Source of the DNA: Tyzzerella sp.
GTDB lineage: Bacteria; Bacillota; Clostridia; Lachnospirales; Anaerotignaceae
Assembly (NCBI GenBank): GCA_019415525.1
Contig: DXZA01000074.1
Coordinates: 1-23,394 of the forward strand
Direction: 5' to 3'
DNA length: 23,394 nucleotides
Under the pieces are notes generated by a model. It was not told the DNA's origin, did no database searches, and was given only the letters and a program-made list of their open reading frames with translations. How positions within the stretch are numbered: position 1 is the first letter of the stretch; every line of letters begins with the position of its first letter. The translations under genes were made by a program, and so were the position numbers. This document shows, in pieces, positions 1-7,178 of this stretch.

Positions 1-449
1 GTATACATATTATTTACTTTAGGGAATATAAAATTACTTACTAAAATAATTATAATTAAAATATAAAATACTACACTCATTCCATTTTGTTCATTATATT
101 TACTCATTAATAAAAATATTTTGCCTTTTAAAATAATATCTAAAATAATAAGTAAACAAAAACCAAAAATAACATATGAAACAGGTGAATATTTATATGT
201 AAAAAATATAAATATAAACCATATTACCGAAATAATTAAAGTAATAACACTTGCATATTTATTTTCTTTCTTTGGACTATTTTTTGAAAAAATACTTACT
301 ATACCTAATCCTAAAACAATACCTAATATTAACATATATTCTTTACCATACAATCCCCCATAACTTTTATATATAACAAAAATACATATACTAGCTACAA
401 TATATAAAATTATATTTATAATCATTAATAACCATTTACTTTTAAACAT
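1..449 (-). CDS. Polytopic membrane protein, N-terminal part only (runs off the window)
   Basis: An uninterrupted minus-strand frame opens with ATG at 449 and stays open for 149 codons to the window edge, so the C-terminus is missing. A G-rich Shine-Dalgarno (GGGGGGA, 455-461) sits six bases before the ATG, which supports this start. The product begins MFKSKWLLMI and has about five hydrophobic stretches (roughly residues 6-27, 38-54, 67-84, 92-108 and 127-143) separated by short Lys-rich loops. It is therefore an integral membrane protein. I do not recognise the family and assign no function. It is divergent from the Fur-family gene, with only 115 bases between the two starts. The plus-strand frame at 121-363 is a shadow of this gene. 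Confidence 0.7.
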   Translation of the reverse strand, partial: MFKSKWLLMIINIILYIVASICIFVIYKSYGGLYGKEYMLILGIVLGLGIVSIFSKNSPKKENKYASVITLIISVIWFIFIFFTYKYSPVSYVIFGFCLLIILDIILKGKIFLLMSKYNEQNGMSVVFYILIIIILVSNFIFPKVNNMY

Positions 450-481
450 ATATATCCCCCCTATTATGTTTAAGTTTTATA

Positions 482-511
482 TTGTATAATATTTCAAAAC
501 TATTATATAAT
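482..511 (+). promoter_or_regulatory. Candidate promoter of the Fur-family gene
   Basis: TTGTAT (482-487) and TATAAT (506-511) are 18 bases apart, with the expected start near 518. The -10 lies inside a 12-bp palindrome (501-512), which could serve as an operator for autoregulation. The region is extremely AT-rich, so chance matches are likely. Confidence 0.35.
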
Positions 512-564
512 ATAGACGCAAAATACAAGTTTTTTATTTCAAAAATCTATATATGAGGTTATCT

Positions 565-978
565 ATGGAAAATAATATTTTAAAAGAGGCATCTTTAAAA
601 TCAACTAAAAAAAGAAATTTAATACTAAAAATAATAAGTGAATCCAGTTCTCCTGTAACAGCTGAGTACATACATGAAAATTCAAATATAAAAATGAGCC
701 TTTCAACTGTATATCGTGCATTAAATGTACTTTGTGAGAAAAATATAATAGAAAAATCAATACATCAAAATGGTATTGCATATTTTTCAATGGTAAACAA
801 GGTTCATAGTCACAGTATTATATGCACTGTATGTAATAAAAGAATTCTTCTTGAATATTGCCCAATATCAAGTCTTGAAGAAGAAATATCAAAAAACACA
901 GGTTGTATAATAACAGGACATAACCTTGAATTTTTTGGAATTTGTTCTGATTGTATAAAAAATATGGAAGGTATATAA
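565..978 (+). CDS. Fur-family metal-responsive transcriptional regulator
   Basis: The 137-residue product has the Fur layout. An N-terminal winged helix contains the recognition-helix motif LSTVYRAL (about 46-53). A C-terminal metal-binding dimerisation domain follows. Visible ligands are His81 and His83 (HSHS), the C87-x-x-C90 pair, His119, and C127-x-x-C130 in the motif LEFFGICSDC. The two CxxC pairs are the structural zinc site of the family; the histidines belong to the sensing site. An upstream in-frame ATG lies at 553, but the GAGG site at 555-558 is correctly placed only for the ATG at 565, so I chose that start. I cannot separate Fur, Zur and PerR by eye, and the sensed signal is unknown. 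Its targets may include metal genes elsewhere; no classical Fur or PerR box is evident in this window. Confidence 0.88.
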   Translation: MENNILKEASLKSTKKRNLILKIISESSSPVTAEYIHENSNIKMSLSTVYRALNVLCEKNIIEKSIHQNGIAYFSMVNKVHSHSIICTVCNKRILLEYCPISSLEEEISKNTGCIITGHNLEFFGICSDCIKNMEGI

Positions 979-1030
979 TTATAAAAATGTATTATTCTTA
1001 CATGTTCATAAAATCTTAAGAGAAAAACAC

Positions 1031-1059
1031 TTTATATGTTATTTTTTATCTGTTATAAT
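1031..1059 (+). promoter_or_regulatory. Promoter of the class A penicillin-binding protein gene
   Basis: TTTATA (1031-1036), a 17-base spacer, then an extended -10 (TG at 1051-1052 and TATAAT at 1054-1059). Transcription would start near 1066, giving a leader of about 23 bases with the Shine-Dalgarno AAAGGAGG at 1072-1079. The -10 sits in a perfect 13-bp palindrome (1051-1063). A second 9-bp inverted repeat (1035-1043 with 1057-1065) spans spacer and -10, which suggests an operator. Confidence 0.5.
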
Positions 1060-1088
1060 AACATAGTGTATAAAGGAGGTTTCAACCT

Positions 1089-3845
1089 ATGGGTTATTCT
1101 CAAGACGAAAAAAAACATAATACAAATAATAGTCGAAAGAAAAAAAAGAGAAAAAAGAAAAAAAGTATATTCGGAATTATTATTCGAATATTCATTGTAC
1201 TTATTATTGTTGGTATATTTGCATTAGCAGGTGCTTTTTTAGGTGCATATGTAGGTATTATAAAAGATACAGGTGCAATTAATACAGCAGATATAACTCC
1301 AGGTTCATATAATTCAATTATATATGACCAAGAAGGAAAAGAAATTGATACTTTACATGGTAGTGAAAATCGAGAGTATGTTAAACTTGAATATATACCA
1401 AAAGATTTGCAACATGCATTCATAGCCATTGAGGACGAAAGATTTTACGAACATAATGGTATTGATATTAAAGGTATTATGCGTGCTATGATAGCAAACA
1501 TAAAAACTATGAGTTTCTCACAGGGTGCAAGTACTCTCACACAACAGCTTATAAAAAATAATAAGCTTACAAGTGATAAAACATTAGTTAGAAAAATACA
1601 AGAACAATATCTTGCTATGGCTTATGAAAATGAATTAGAAGAACAACTTGGTTCAAAGCAAGCCGCAAAAGATTATATTCTTGAACTTTATATGAATTCA
1701 ATTGCTTTAAACCATGGGCTTTATGGTGTTGAAGCTGCATCTGAATTCTATTTTGGAAAAAGTGTTAGCGAGCTTAATCTTGCTGAAAGTGCAAGTATAG
1801 CTGCAATAACACAAAATCCTTCAAAATATTCACCTGTAAGTAATCCTGAATATAACAGAGAACGTCAACTTATTGTACTTCAAAAAATGTTAGAACAGGG
1901 ATATATAACACAAGATGAATATGATGAGGCTATAAATGATGATATATATTCAAGAATAGTTGGTGAAACTAGCGATGGATATACAGAAGCTCTTCATAGT
2001 TATTTTGTAGATGCACTTATTGTTGAAATAGCAAATGACCTTGTTAAAGAAAAAAATATGACTGAAAAACAGGCATACAATCTTATATATAGCGGTGGTC
2101 TTCAAATCTATTCAACAGTTGATACAAATATGCAATCTATAATGGAAGAAGCGTATCTTGATGATTCTCTTTTCCCTCCAAAAGGTAATACTCTTGATGT
2201 AGAATATACTATATCAGTAATGGATAATGAAACAGGAGAACAAACTCACCATACAAAAAGAACAACTGTAACAACACAAGAAGAAGCTGAGGCATTTAAG
2301 GAACAAGTAAAAGCTGAAATACTTAATGATACAAATCAACTTGTACTTGATAAACTTAATGTTACAGAATCACTTCAATCTGCTATGGTTATAATGGATT
2401 ATCATACAGGACAAGTAAAAGCTCTTATTGGTGGTCGTGGCAAAAAACCTGGTGACCTTGTATTTAATAGAGCAACAGAAGCTTATCGTTCACCTGGTTC
2501 AAGCTTTAAACCACTTGCAGTTTATGGTCCTGCAATAGATATGGGTCTTCTTTCTTGTGGTTCAACACTTATGGATGAACCATACACAGTAAATAATTAT
2601 TCTCCAAAAAACTGGAACAATACTTTCTTAGGTCCTGTTACAGTGCGACAAGCAATACGTGACTCTATGAATGTTGTTGCAGTAAAAACACTTGTTGAAG
2701 ATGTTGGTGTCAATAATGCTTATGATTATCTTCAGAAATTTGGATTTACATCACTTGTTGAAGATGACAAAGTACCTTCTATGGCACTTGGTGGTATAAC
2801 AAATGGTGTTTCTGTTCTTGAAATGACAGCAGCATACTCTGCAATAGCAAACGAAGGCGTTTATAATGAGCCTATATTATATACAAAAATAGTTGACCAT
2901 AATGGTGATGTTCTTATCGAAAAAGAAAAAAATCAAGAAACTCATACTGTTCTTAAGGATTCAACAGCATTTATGCTTACAAGTATGATGGAAGATGTTA
3001 TTACAGGTGGTGGAAGTGCTACTGGTCGTCTTGCAAACTTCCAAAATACAAGAATGCATATTGCCGGAAAAACAGGTACAACAAATGATAGCAAAGACCT
3101 TACATTTGTTGGATATACACCTTATTATTGTGCAGGAATATGGATGGGTTATGATATACAAAAATCTATGACATATGATAAAAGTTATCATCTTATAGTA
3201 TGGAGAGAAATAATGGAAAAAATACATGAAGGACTTCCAGATAAAGAATTTGAAGTTCCAGACTCTGTAACAAGACGTACAACATGTAGTGTTTCCGGAA
3301 AAGCTCCTATTTCTGGTGTTTGTGAAAATGATTATTTTGGCTCTGGAACAGTATCTTCTGATTATGTTGCAACAGATAATGTTTCGGGAAGTTCTGGAAC
3401 ATGTAATCTTCATAAAATGTATAAAATAGATACTGAAACAGGAATGATTGCAAGTGAATATTGTCCATCAGAAAATGTAAAAGACGTTGCTCTTGCAGTA
3501 GATAGTGAAGGAAACGTTGTAAATGCTCCAAGTGACAAACCTATGAATGTAAATCAGATATGTACAGAACATACTCATAGTGATAATTCATATAATGTTA
3601 CACCAACATATCCTGATGGTGACAATAACGATTCTGAAACAGATAATAATTCTAACAGTAACTCAAATAATAGTTCTAATAATAATAATTCTAATAATGG
3701 AACTAATAATTCTAATAATAGTTCTAACAATAATTCTAATAATAACAATACTAATAATTCTAATAGCAATAACTCATCTGGTTCTTCTGACAATAACTCA
3801 GAACCATCTGGAACAATGGATGATAACCTTTTTATTCCAGGTTAA
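1089..3845 (+). CDS. Class A penicillin-binding protein (PBP1A family, bifunctional peptidoglycan synthase)
   Basis: This 918-residue protein polymerises glycan strands from lipid II and cross-links their peptides outside the membrane. A very basic cytoplasmic N-terminus (Lys/Arg run, 16-25) precedes one transmembrane segment (about 27-56). The GT51 transglycosylase domain follows, with its EDERFYEHNG motif (catalytic Glu115) and the QGASTLTQQL block. The transpeptidase domain carries SSFK (nucleophile Ser471), SMN (Ser526) and KTG (Lys661). A Cys-containing linker (about 735-830) and an Asn/Ser-rich tail end the protein. The start is fixed by AAAGGAGG at 1072-1079. The gene is monocistronic, with its own promoter and a terminator directly after the stop. 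All catalytic motifs are intact. Confidence 0.97.
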   Translation: MGYSQDEKKHNTNNSRKKKKRKKKKSIFGIIIRIFIVLIIVGIFALAGAFLGAYVGIIKDTGAINTADITPGSYNSIIYDQEGKEIDTLHGSENREYVKLEYIPKDLQHAFIAIEDERFYEHNGIDIKGIMRAMIANIKTMSFSQGASTLTQQLIKNNKLTSDKTLVRKIQEQYLAMAYENELEEQLGSKQAAKDYILELYMNSIALNHGLYGVEAASEFYFGKSVSELNLAESASIAAITQNPSKYSPVSNPEYNRERQLIVLQKMLEQGYITQDEYDEAINDDIYSRIVGETSDGYTEALHSYFVDALIVEIANDLVKEKNMTEKQAYNLIYSGGLQIYSTVDTNMQSIMEEAYLDDSLFPPKGNTLDVEYTISVMDNETGEQTHHTKRTTVTTQEEAEAFKEQVKAEILNDTNQLVLDKLNVTESLQSAMVIMDYHTGQVKALIGGRGKKPGDLVFNRATEAYRSPGSSFKPLAVYGPAIDMGLLSCGSTLMDEPYTVNNYSPKNWNNTFLGPVTVRQAIRDSMNVVAVKTLVEDVGVNNAYDYLQKFGFTSLVEDDKVPSMALGGITNGVSVLEMTAAYSAIANEGVYNEPILYTKIVDHNGDVLIEKEKNQETHTVLKDSTAFMLTSMMEDVITGGGSATGRLANFQNTRMHIAGKTGTTNDSKDLTFVGYTPYYCAGIWMGYDIQKSMTYDKSYHLIVWREIMEKIHEGLPDKEFEVPDSVTRRTTCSVSGKAPISGVCENDYFGSGTVSSDYVATDNVSGSSGTCNLHKMYKIDTETGMIASEYCPSENVKDVALAVDSEGNVVNAPSDKPMNVNQICTEHTHSDNSYNVTPTYPDGDNNDSETDNNSNSNSNNSSNNNNSNNGTNNSNNSSNNNSNNNNTNNSNSNNSSGSSDNNSEPSGTMDDNLFIPG
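3624..3800 (+). repeat. Low-complexity Asn/Ser codon tract encoding the PBP tail
   Basis: About 59 codons are almost entirely AAT/AAC and TCT/AGT (Asn and Ser), with a few Gly, Thr and Asp. The DNA is an imperfect array of AATAAT and TCTAAT units, which is prone to length change by slippage. The tail follows the folded domains of the PBP and is probably a disordered stretch in or near the cell wall. Confidence 0.85.
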
Positions 3846-3852
3846 AACAAAT

Positions 3853-3885
3853 AAAAATAGCCATCTTTTAAAGATGGCTATTTTT
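3853..3885. terminator. Bidirectional intrinsic terminator
   Basis: A hairpin with the core TAGCCATCT/AGATGGCTA and A/T flanks on both sides works in both directions. It ends the PBP gene (+) and the convergent gene at 3884-4351 (-). The stop codon of the minus-strand gene (3884-3886) overlaps the end of the hairpin. Confidence 0.9.
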
Positions 3886-4351
3886 ATTTTAACTTAAGCT
3901 CTATATTTTCAGCTATATTTATTATATATGTAAAATCACTATTTAAAAACTCAAGTATAACTTCTTTTCCATTATCGTTATATACTTTTACACCATTTTG
4001 TACTATTTCATAAATAGTATAACTGTTTCCTTTTTTAAATCCGTTAAATTCTTTATTACATATAGCAAATGATTTTAATTCTTTTATTTTATTATTATCT
4101 TTATTAATATTGAATTTCCAATATATAGGATTTTCTATATTAGGATAATCTTTTTTCGCTCTTTTTTTCAGTTCATCATTTGTATATATTTCATTTTTTA
4201 TTTTTAATTCTTCAAGATATTTAAGTGTTGCAACAGGAATACGTTTTGTCCACATATACCCCTCTTGTCTTGTTATAAGCTGTATACACTTTCCATCATC
4301 AAGTATAATATCATCTTCATTAACATCAAAATTATATTTACCAAAAACCAT
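3884..4351 (-). CDS. Conserved-looking hypothetical protein, 155 residues
   Basis: I do not recognise this protein. It begins MVFGKYNFDV, has no signal peptide or membrane segment, is rich in Lys, Asn, Ile and Glu, and is probably a soluble cytoplasmic protein. The C-terminal half (about 95-145) alternates hydrophobic and polar residues with turns such as FKKGNSY and NDNGKE, as in a small beta-barrel or SH3-like fold; that is inference. The Shine-Dalgarno is weak (GGTGGGTGA before ATG 4351). A candidate promoter at 4384-4412 allows separate expression. It shares a terminator with the convergent PBP gene and lies downstream of spoIVA, but the spoIVA terminator separates the two. Confidence 0.75.
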   Translation of the reverse strand: MVFGKYNFDVNEDDIILDDGKCIQLITRQEGYMWTKRIPVATLKYLEELKIKNEIYTNDELKKRAKKDYPNIENPIYWKFNINKDNNKIKELKSFAICNKEFNGFKKGNSYTIYEIVQNGVKVYNDNGKEVILEFLNSDFTYIINIAENIELKLK

Positions 4352-4383
4352 TATCTATTCACCCACCAAATACTATTTTAATT

Positions 4384-4412
4384 ATTATACAAAAATATAA
4401 GGCTTCTCACAA
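4384..4412 (-). promoter_or_regulatory. Candidate promoter of the 155-residue gene
   Basis: On the minus strand TTGTGA (4412-4407), 17 bases, then TATAAT (4389-4384) with the TG of an upstream TTTTG. The expected start is near 4377, 26 bases before the ATG. The -35 lies in the loop of the spoIVA terminator, so the two elements overlap. Confidence 0.4.
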
Positions 4413-4429
4413 TATATGTAAAAAGCCTT
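4391..4429 (-). terminator. Intrinsic terminator of spoIVA
   Basis: On the minus strand AAGGCTT (4429-4423) pairs with AAGCCTT (4405-4399) around a loop of about 17 bases. It is followed by ATATTTTT. It lies 18 bases after the spoIVA stop codon. Confidence 0.7.
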
Positions 4430-4446
4430 TTTATACTTCTAAAAAA

Positions 4447-5925
4447 TTATAAAATTATACAAATAAGTCCGCCGCTTCCCTCATTTACAATTTTCTGTAA
4501 TGTTTCTTGTAATTTTGTTTGAGCATCTTCTGGCATTCTATAAATTTTATTTTGCATACCTTCATTTATCATTGAGCTTAAAGTTCTGCCAAAAATATTT
4601 AATTCCCATATTTTTTCTGGATTTTCTTCATATTCTTTAAGTATATTATTTATAAATTCTTTAGATTGTTCTTCACTTCCTATAATAGGACTTACTTCTG
4701 TTTCTATATCAGCCTTAACCATATGTATAGATTCACCTTTTGCTTTGAGTTTTATACCAAATCTTTGACCTTGTCTAAATACTTCCGGTTTTTCAAGTTT
4801 TATATCTTCAAAAACAGGTGAAACTATACCATATCCCTTTCTTCTTACATCTCCAACAGCCTGCTCTATTTTGTCATACTCTTTCTTTATATCCGAAAGC
4901 ATTTTTATTTTTGAAATAAGCTGACAATCATCTTCTATTTCCATTCCTGTTGTTTCGCTTAATATTTTATAAAAAAGACTGTCATCAAGAGTTATATCTA
5001 TATCTGCTGTTCCTTTGCCTGGTTCTATGGAATTTATATATGACTTCTTAACATAGCTATTTTCTCCAAAACTTTCAGCAAAATTTTTAATATCTCTAAG
5101 TTTATTTATATTACACATAAGTGTTCTTATACTTTTTATAATATCACTTTTAAGCCAATGGTCTTCACTTAAAGATTCTACCCATTTAGGTATATTCATT
5201 TTTATTTCTCTTACAGGAAATTCATATAATATATTTTCCATAATTTCTTTTATATCATCATATTTCAAAGATGCACAATTTACAGGCAATACAGGAACAC
5301 AATATTTCTTTTCCATATCTTTTGCCATTGTTTTAGTATCCTCAGAATAAGGCTTTGAAGAATTTAAAAGTACAACAAAAGGCTTTTTCATATCCAAAAG
5401 TTCATTTATTACTCTTTCTTCTGCCTCTTCATAGTTTTCTTTTGGTATATCAGTAACTGTACCATCTGTTGTAATAACTATACCTATTGTTGAATGTTCT
5501 GTTATTACTTTTTTAGTTCCTGTTTCAGCAGCTTGTGTAAAGGGCATAGGATTTTCTGACCATGGTGTATTTACCATTCTTGGCTCATCTCCATCAAGAT
5601 ATCCTTCCGAACCAGGTACTATATACCCTACACAATCAATAAGGCGTACTTTAAATTTAGTATTATCATTTATACTAATTTCTATTGCTTCATTTGGTAC
5701 AAATTTAGGCTCTGTTGTCATTATTGTTCTACCTGATGAAGATTGTGGAAGTTCATCTCTTGTTCTATCCTTTATATATGTATTTTCTATATTTGGCATA
5801 ACATAAAGTTCCATAAATCTTTTTATAAAAGTTGATTTTCCTGTTCTTACAGGGCCTACAATACCAAAATATATATCACCTTCTGTTCTTTCTGCTATAT
5901 CCTTATAAATATCAAATTGTTCCAT
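4447..5925 (-). CDS. spoIVA: Stage IV sporulation protein A (spore coat morphogenetic ATPase)
   Basis: SpoIVA hydrolyses ATP to polymerise around the forespore and forms the base on which the coat is built. From the ATG at 5925 the product has 492 residues, the length I recall for the Bacillus subtilis protein. It contains the Walker A motif GPVRTGKST, the block DELPQSSSGRTIMTTEPKFV, a switch-like LIDCVGY, the segment STIGIVITTDGT, and the characteristic C-terminal end GSGGLICIIL. The frame extends to an ATG at 5994, but that start lies upstream of the sigma-E promoter. The GGGAGG at 5935-5940 fits ATG 5925. The gene stands alone with its own promoter and terminator. Its presence shows that the lineage forms endospores or recently did. 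Confidence 0.98.
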   Translation of the reverse strand: MEQFDIYKDIAERTEGDIYFGIVGPVRTGKSTFIKRFMELYVMPNIENTYIKDRTRDELPQSSSGRTIMTTEPKFVPNEAIEISINDNTKFKVRLIDCVGYIVPGSEGYLDGDEPRMVNTPWSENPMPFTQAAETGTKKVITEHSTIGIVITTDGTVTDIPKENYEEAEERVINELLDMKKPFVVLLNSSKPYSEDTKTMAKDMEKKYCVPVLPVNCASLKYDDIKEIMENILYEFPVREIKMNIPKWVESLSEDHWLKSDIIKSIRTLMCNINKLRDIKNFAESFGENSYVKKSYINSIEPGKGTADIDITLDDSLFYKILSETTGMEIEDDCQLISKIKMLSDIKKEYDKIEQAVGDVRRKGYGIVSPVFEDIKLEKPEVFRQGQRFGIKLKAKGESIHMVKADIETEVSPIIGSEEQSKEFINNILKEYEENPEKIWELNIFGRTLSSMINEGMQNKIYRMPEDAQTKLQETLQKIVNEGSGGLICIIL

Positions 5926-5962
5926 AAAACTATTCCTCCCTAAAAATGTATCCGTACAATTT

Positions 5963-5992
5963 AATATATGCCAATATAAAAAATAATATTTC
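5963..5992 (-). promoter_or_regulatory. Sigma-E-type sporulation promoter of spoIVA
   Basis: On the minus strand AAATATT (5991-5985) matches the -35 consensus KMATATT at 6 of 7 positions. After 14 bases, CATATATT (5970-5963) matches CATACANT at 7 of 8. The predicted leader is about 30 bases. spoIVA is a known sigma-E (mother cell) gene, so motif and function agree. Confidence 0.8.
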
Positions 5993-6010
5993 ATTTTTAA
6001 AAATATATTA

Positions 6011-6039
6011 ATGACATAATTCTATTATGGTGATATACT
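6011..6039 (+). promoter_or_regulatory. Promoter of the EamA transporter gene
   Basis: ATGACA (6011-6016), a 17-base spacer and TATACT (6034-6039) with an extended TG at 6031-6032. The spacer holds the inverted repeat CATAAT-TCT-ATTATG (6015-6029), a possible operator. The sequence lies between divergent spoIVA and the transporter. Confidence 0.6.
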
Positions 6040-6074
6040 TATTTTAATTTTTATTTTTTAGGGGTGACAAAATT

Positions 6075-6995
6075 ATGAACAGCAATAATATAAAAGGTCA
6101 TTTATTAGCATTTATAACTGTATTTGTATGGGGTACAACTTTTATATCAACAAAAATATTACTTGAAGATTTTCAACCTGTTGAAATATTATTTTTTAGA
6201 TTTATTGCAGGATTTACAGCTCTTTTTATTGCTTGTCCAAAGTTTTTAAAAGTTAAAGACAAAAAACAAGAATTTCTATTTATAGGAGCAGGACTTACAG
6301 GAATATGTTTATATTATCTTCTTGAAAATATTGCTCTTACATATACTTTAGCATCAAATATAGGTGTTATAGTTGCTGTATCCCCATTTTTTACAGCAAT
6401 ACTTTCACATATATTTCTTAAAGGAGAAGAAAAGCTTCGTATAAGTTTCTTTATAGGTTTTGTATTTGCAATAACAGGTATTTTTATTATAAGTTTTAAC
6501 GGAAAACAGCTTTCACTCAATCCAAAGGGTGATATATTAGCACTTATTGCTGCTTTTGTATGGGCTATATATTCAATAATAACCAAAAAATTAAATTCTT
6601 TTGGATATAATACAATTCAAGTTACAAGAAGAACTTTTTTCTATGGTATTATATTTATGATACCTACTCTTTTTGTTTCTGATTTTGAATTAAATTTTAA
6701 TCGTTTTTTAGAGCCTATAAATTTATTTAATATTTTATTTTTAAGTTTTTGTGCATCTGCTGCTTGTTTTGTAACTTGGAACTATGCAGTAAAAATTCTT
6801 GGTGCAGTAAAAGCAAGTATTTATATATACGCTATTCCCGTTGTAACAATAGTAACTTCTTTTATTATACTTCACGAAAATATAACACCTATGGCTCTTT
6901 TAGGTACAATATTAACATTATCAGGTCTTTTAATATCTGAAAGTAAAATAAAAAATCCTTTTAAGCACACAGTAAAAAACCGTAGTTTTAATTAA
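6075..6995 (+). CDS. DMT-superfamily permease with two EamA domains
   Basis: The 306-residue integral membrane protein consists of two homologous EamA halves (about 8-140 and 150-293) of five transmembrane segments each. The signature VFVWGTTFISTK opens the first half and FVWAIYSIITKK the second, as in the RhaT/YdcZ-like drug/metabolite transporters. Members export amino acids, nucleotides or other metabolites; the substrate cannot be read from the sequence. Start: AGGGGTGA at 6060-6067, seven bases before the ATG. The gene is monocistronic, with a promoter at 6011 and its stop codon inside a terminator hairpin. Confidence 0.93.
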   Translation: MNSNNIKGHLLAFITVFVWGTTFISTKILLEDFQPVEILFFRFIAGFTALFIACPKFLKVKDKKQEFLFIGAGLTGICLYYLLENIALTYTLASNIGVIVAVSPFFTAILSHIFLKGEEKLRISFFIGFVFAITGIFIISFNGKQLSLNPKGDILALIAAFVWAIYSIITKKLNSFGYNTIQVTRRTFFYGIIFMIPTLFVSDFELNFNRFLEPINLFNILFLSFCASAACFVTWNYAVKILGAVKASIYIYAIPVVTIVTSFIILHENITPMALLGTILTLSGLLISESKIKNPFKHTVKNRSFN

Positions 6996-7010
6996 CTACG
7001 GTTTTATTTT
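6974..7010. terminator. Bidirectional intrinsic terminator
   Basis: AAAACCGTAGTT (6976-6987) pairs with AACTACGGTTTT (6994-7005) around a 6-base loop. T-rich sequence follows on the plus strand and an A-run (6974-6979) lies on the other side. It ends the EamA gene (+) and the mgtA/small-protein transcript (-). Confidence 0.9.
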
Positions 7011-7150
7011 TATTGTCTAGGTTTTAAATTCCACAATACTATATTCATTAAAATAATAATTAAAGCAATAAAAAACATTGCTATCCAAAACCAACAATTT
7101 ATTCCCATAAAATTATGATTTGATATAATATTTATAAATAATTTCATCAT
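7010..7150 (-). CDS. Small single-span membrane protein (46 residues) downstream of mgtA
   Basis: This ORF begins with two ATG codons (7150 and 7147) eight bases after a perfect AAGGAGG (7165-7159). The first is 28 bases after the mgtA stop, with no terminator between, so it is almost certainly co-transcribed with mgtA. The product starts MMKLFINIISNHN and has one strongly hydrophobic, Trp-rich helix (about 18-41) and a short basic end (NLKPRQ). Its ribosome site and the bases after it (AAGGAGGTATATAT) repeat those of mgtA. Small membrane proteins such as MgtR and MgtS adjust the stability of Mg transport proteins in enterobacteria. A similar role here is inference from position and topology; I see no sequence similarity. 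Confidence 0.8.
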   Translation of the reverse strand: MMKLFINIISNHNFMGINCWFWIAMFFIALIIILMNIVLWNLKPRQ

Positions 7151-7178
7151 AATATATACCTCCTTATTTTAAAGAACT

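Noticed and set aside
121..363. 80-codon plus-strand ORF at the left end
   Set aside because: It starts with TTG, lacks a ribosome site, and lies opposite a longer minus-strand frame with a good ribosome site and membrane helices.
2961..3413. Minus-strand ORF of 150 codons inside the PBP gene
   Set aside because: It is a Cys/Ile/Ser-rich shadow frame of a gene whose own domains are complete.
5926..5994. N-terminal extension of SpoIVA by 23 residues from ATG 5994
   Set aside because: This stretch contains the sigma-E -35 and -10; the GGGAGG at 5935-5940 and the 492-residue length both fit ATG 5925.
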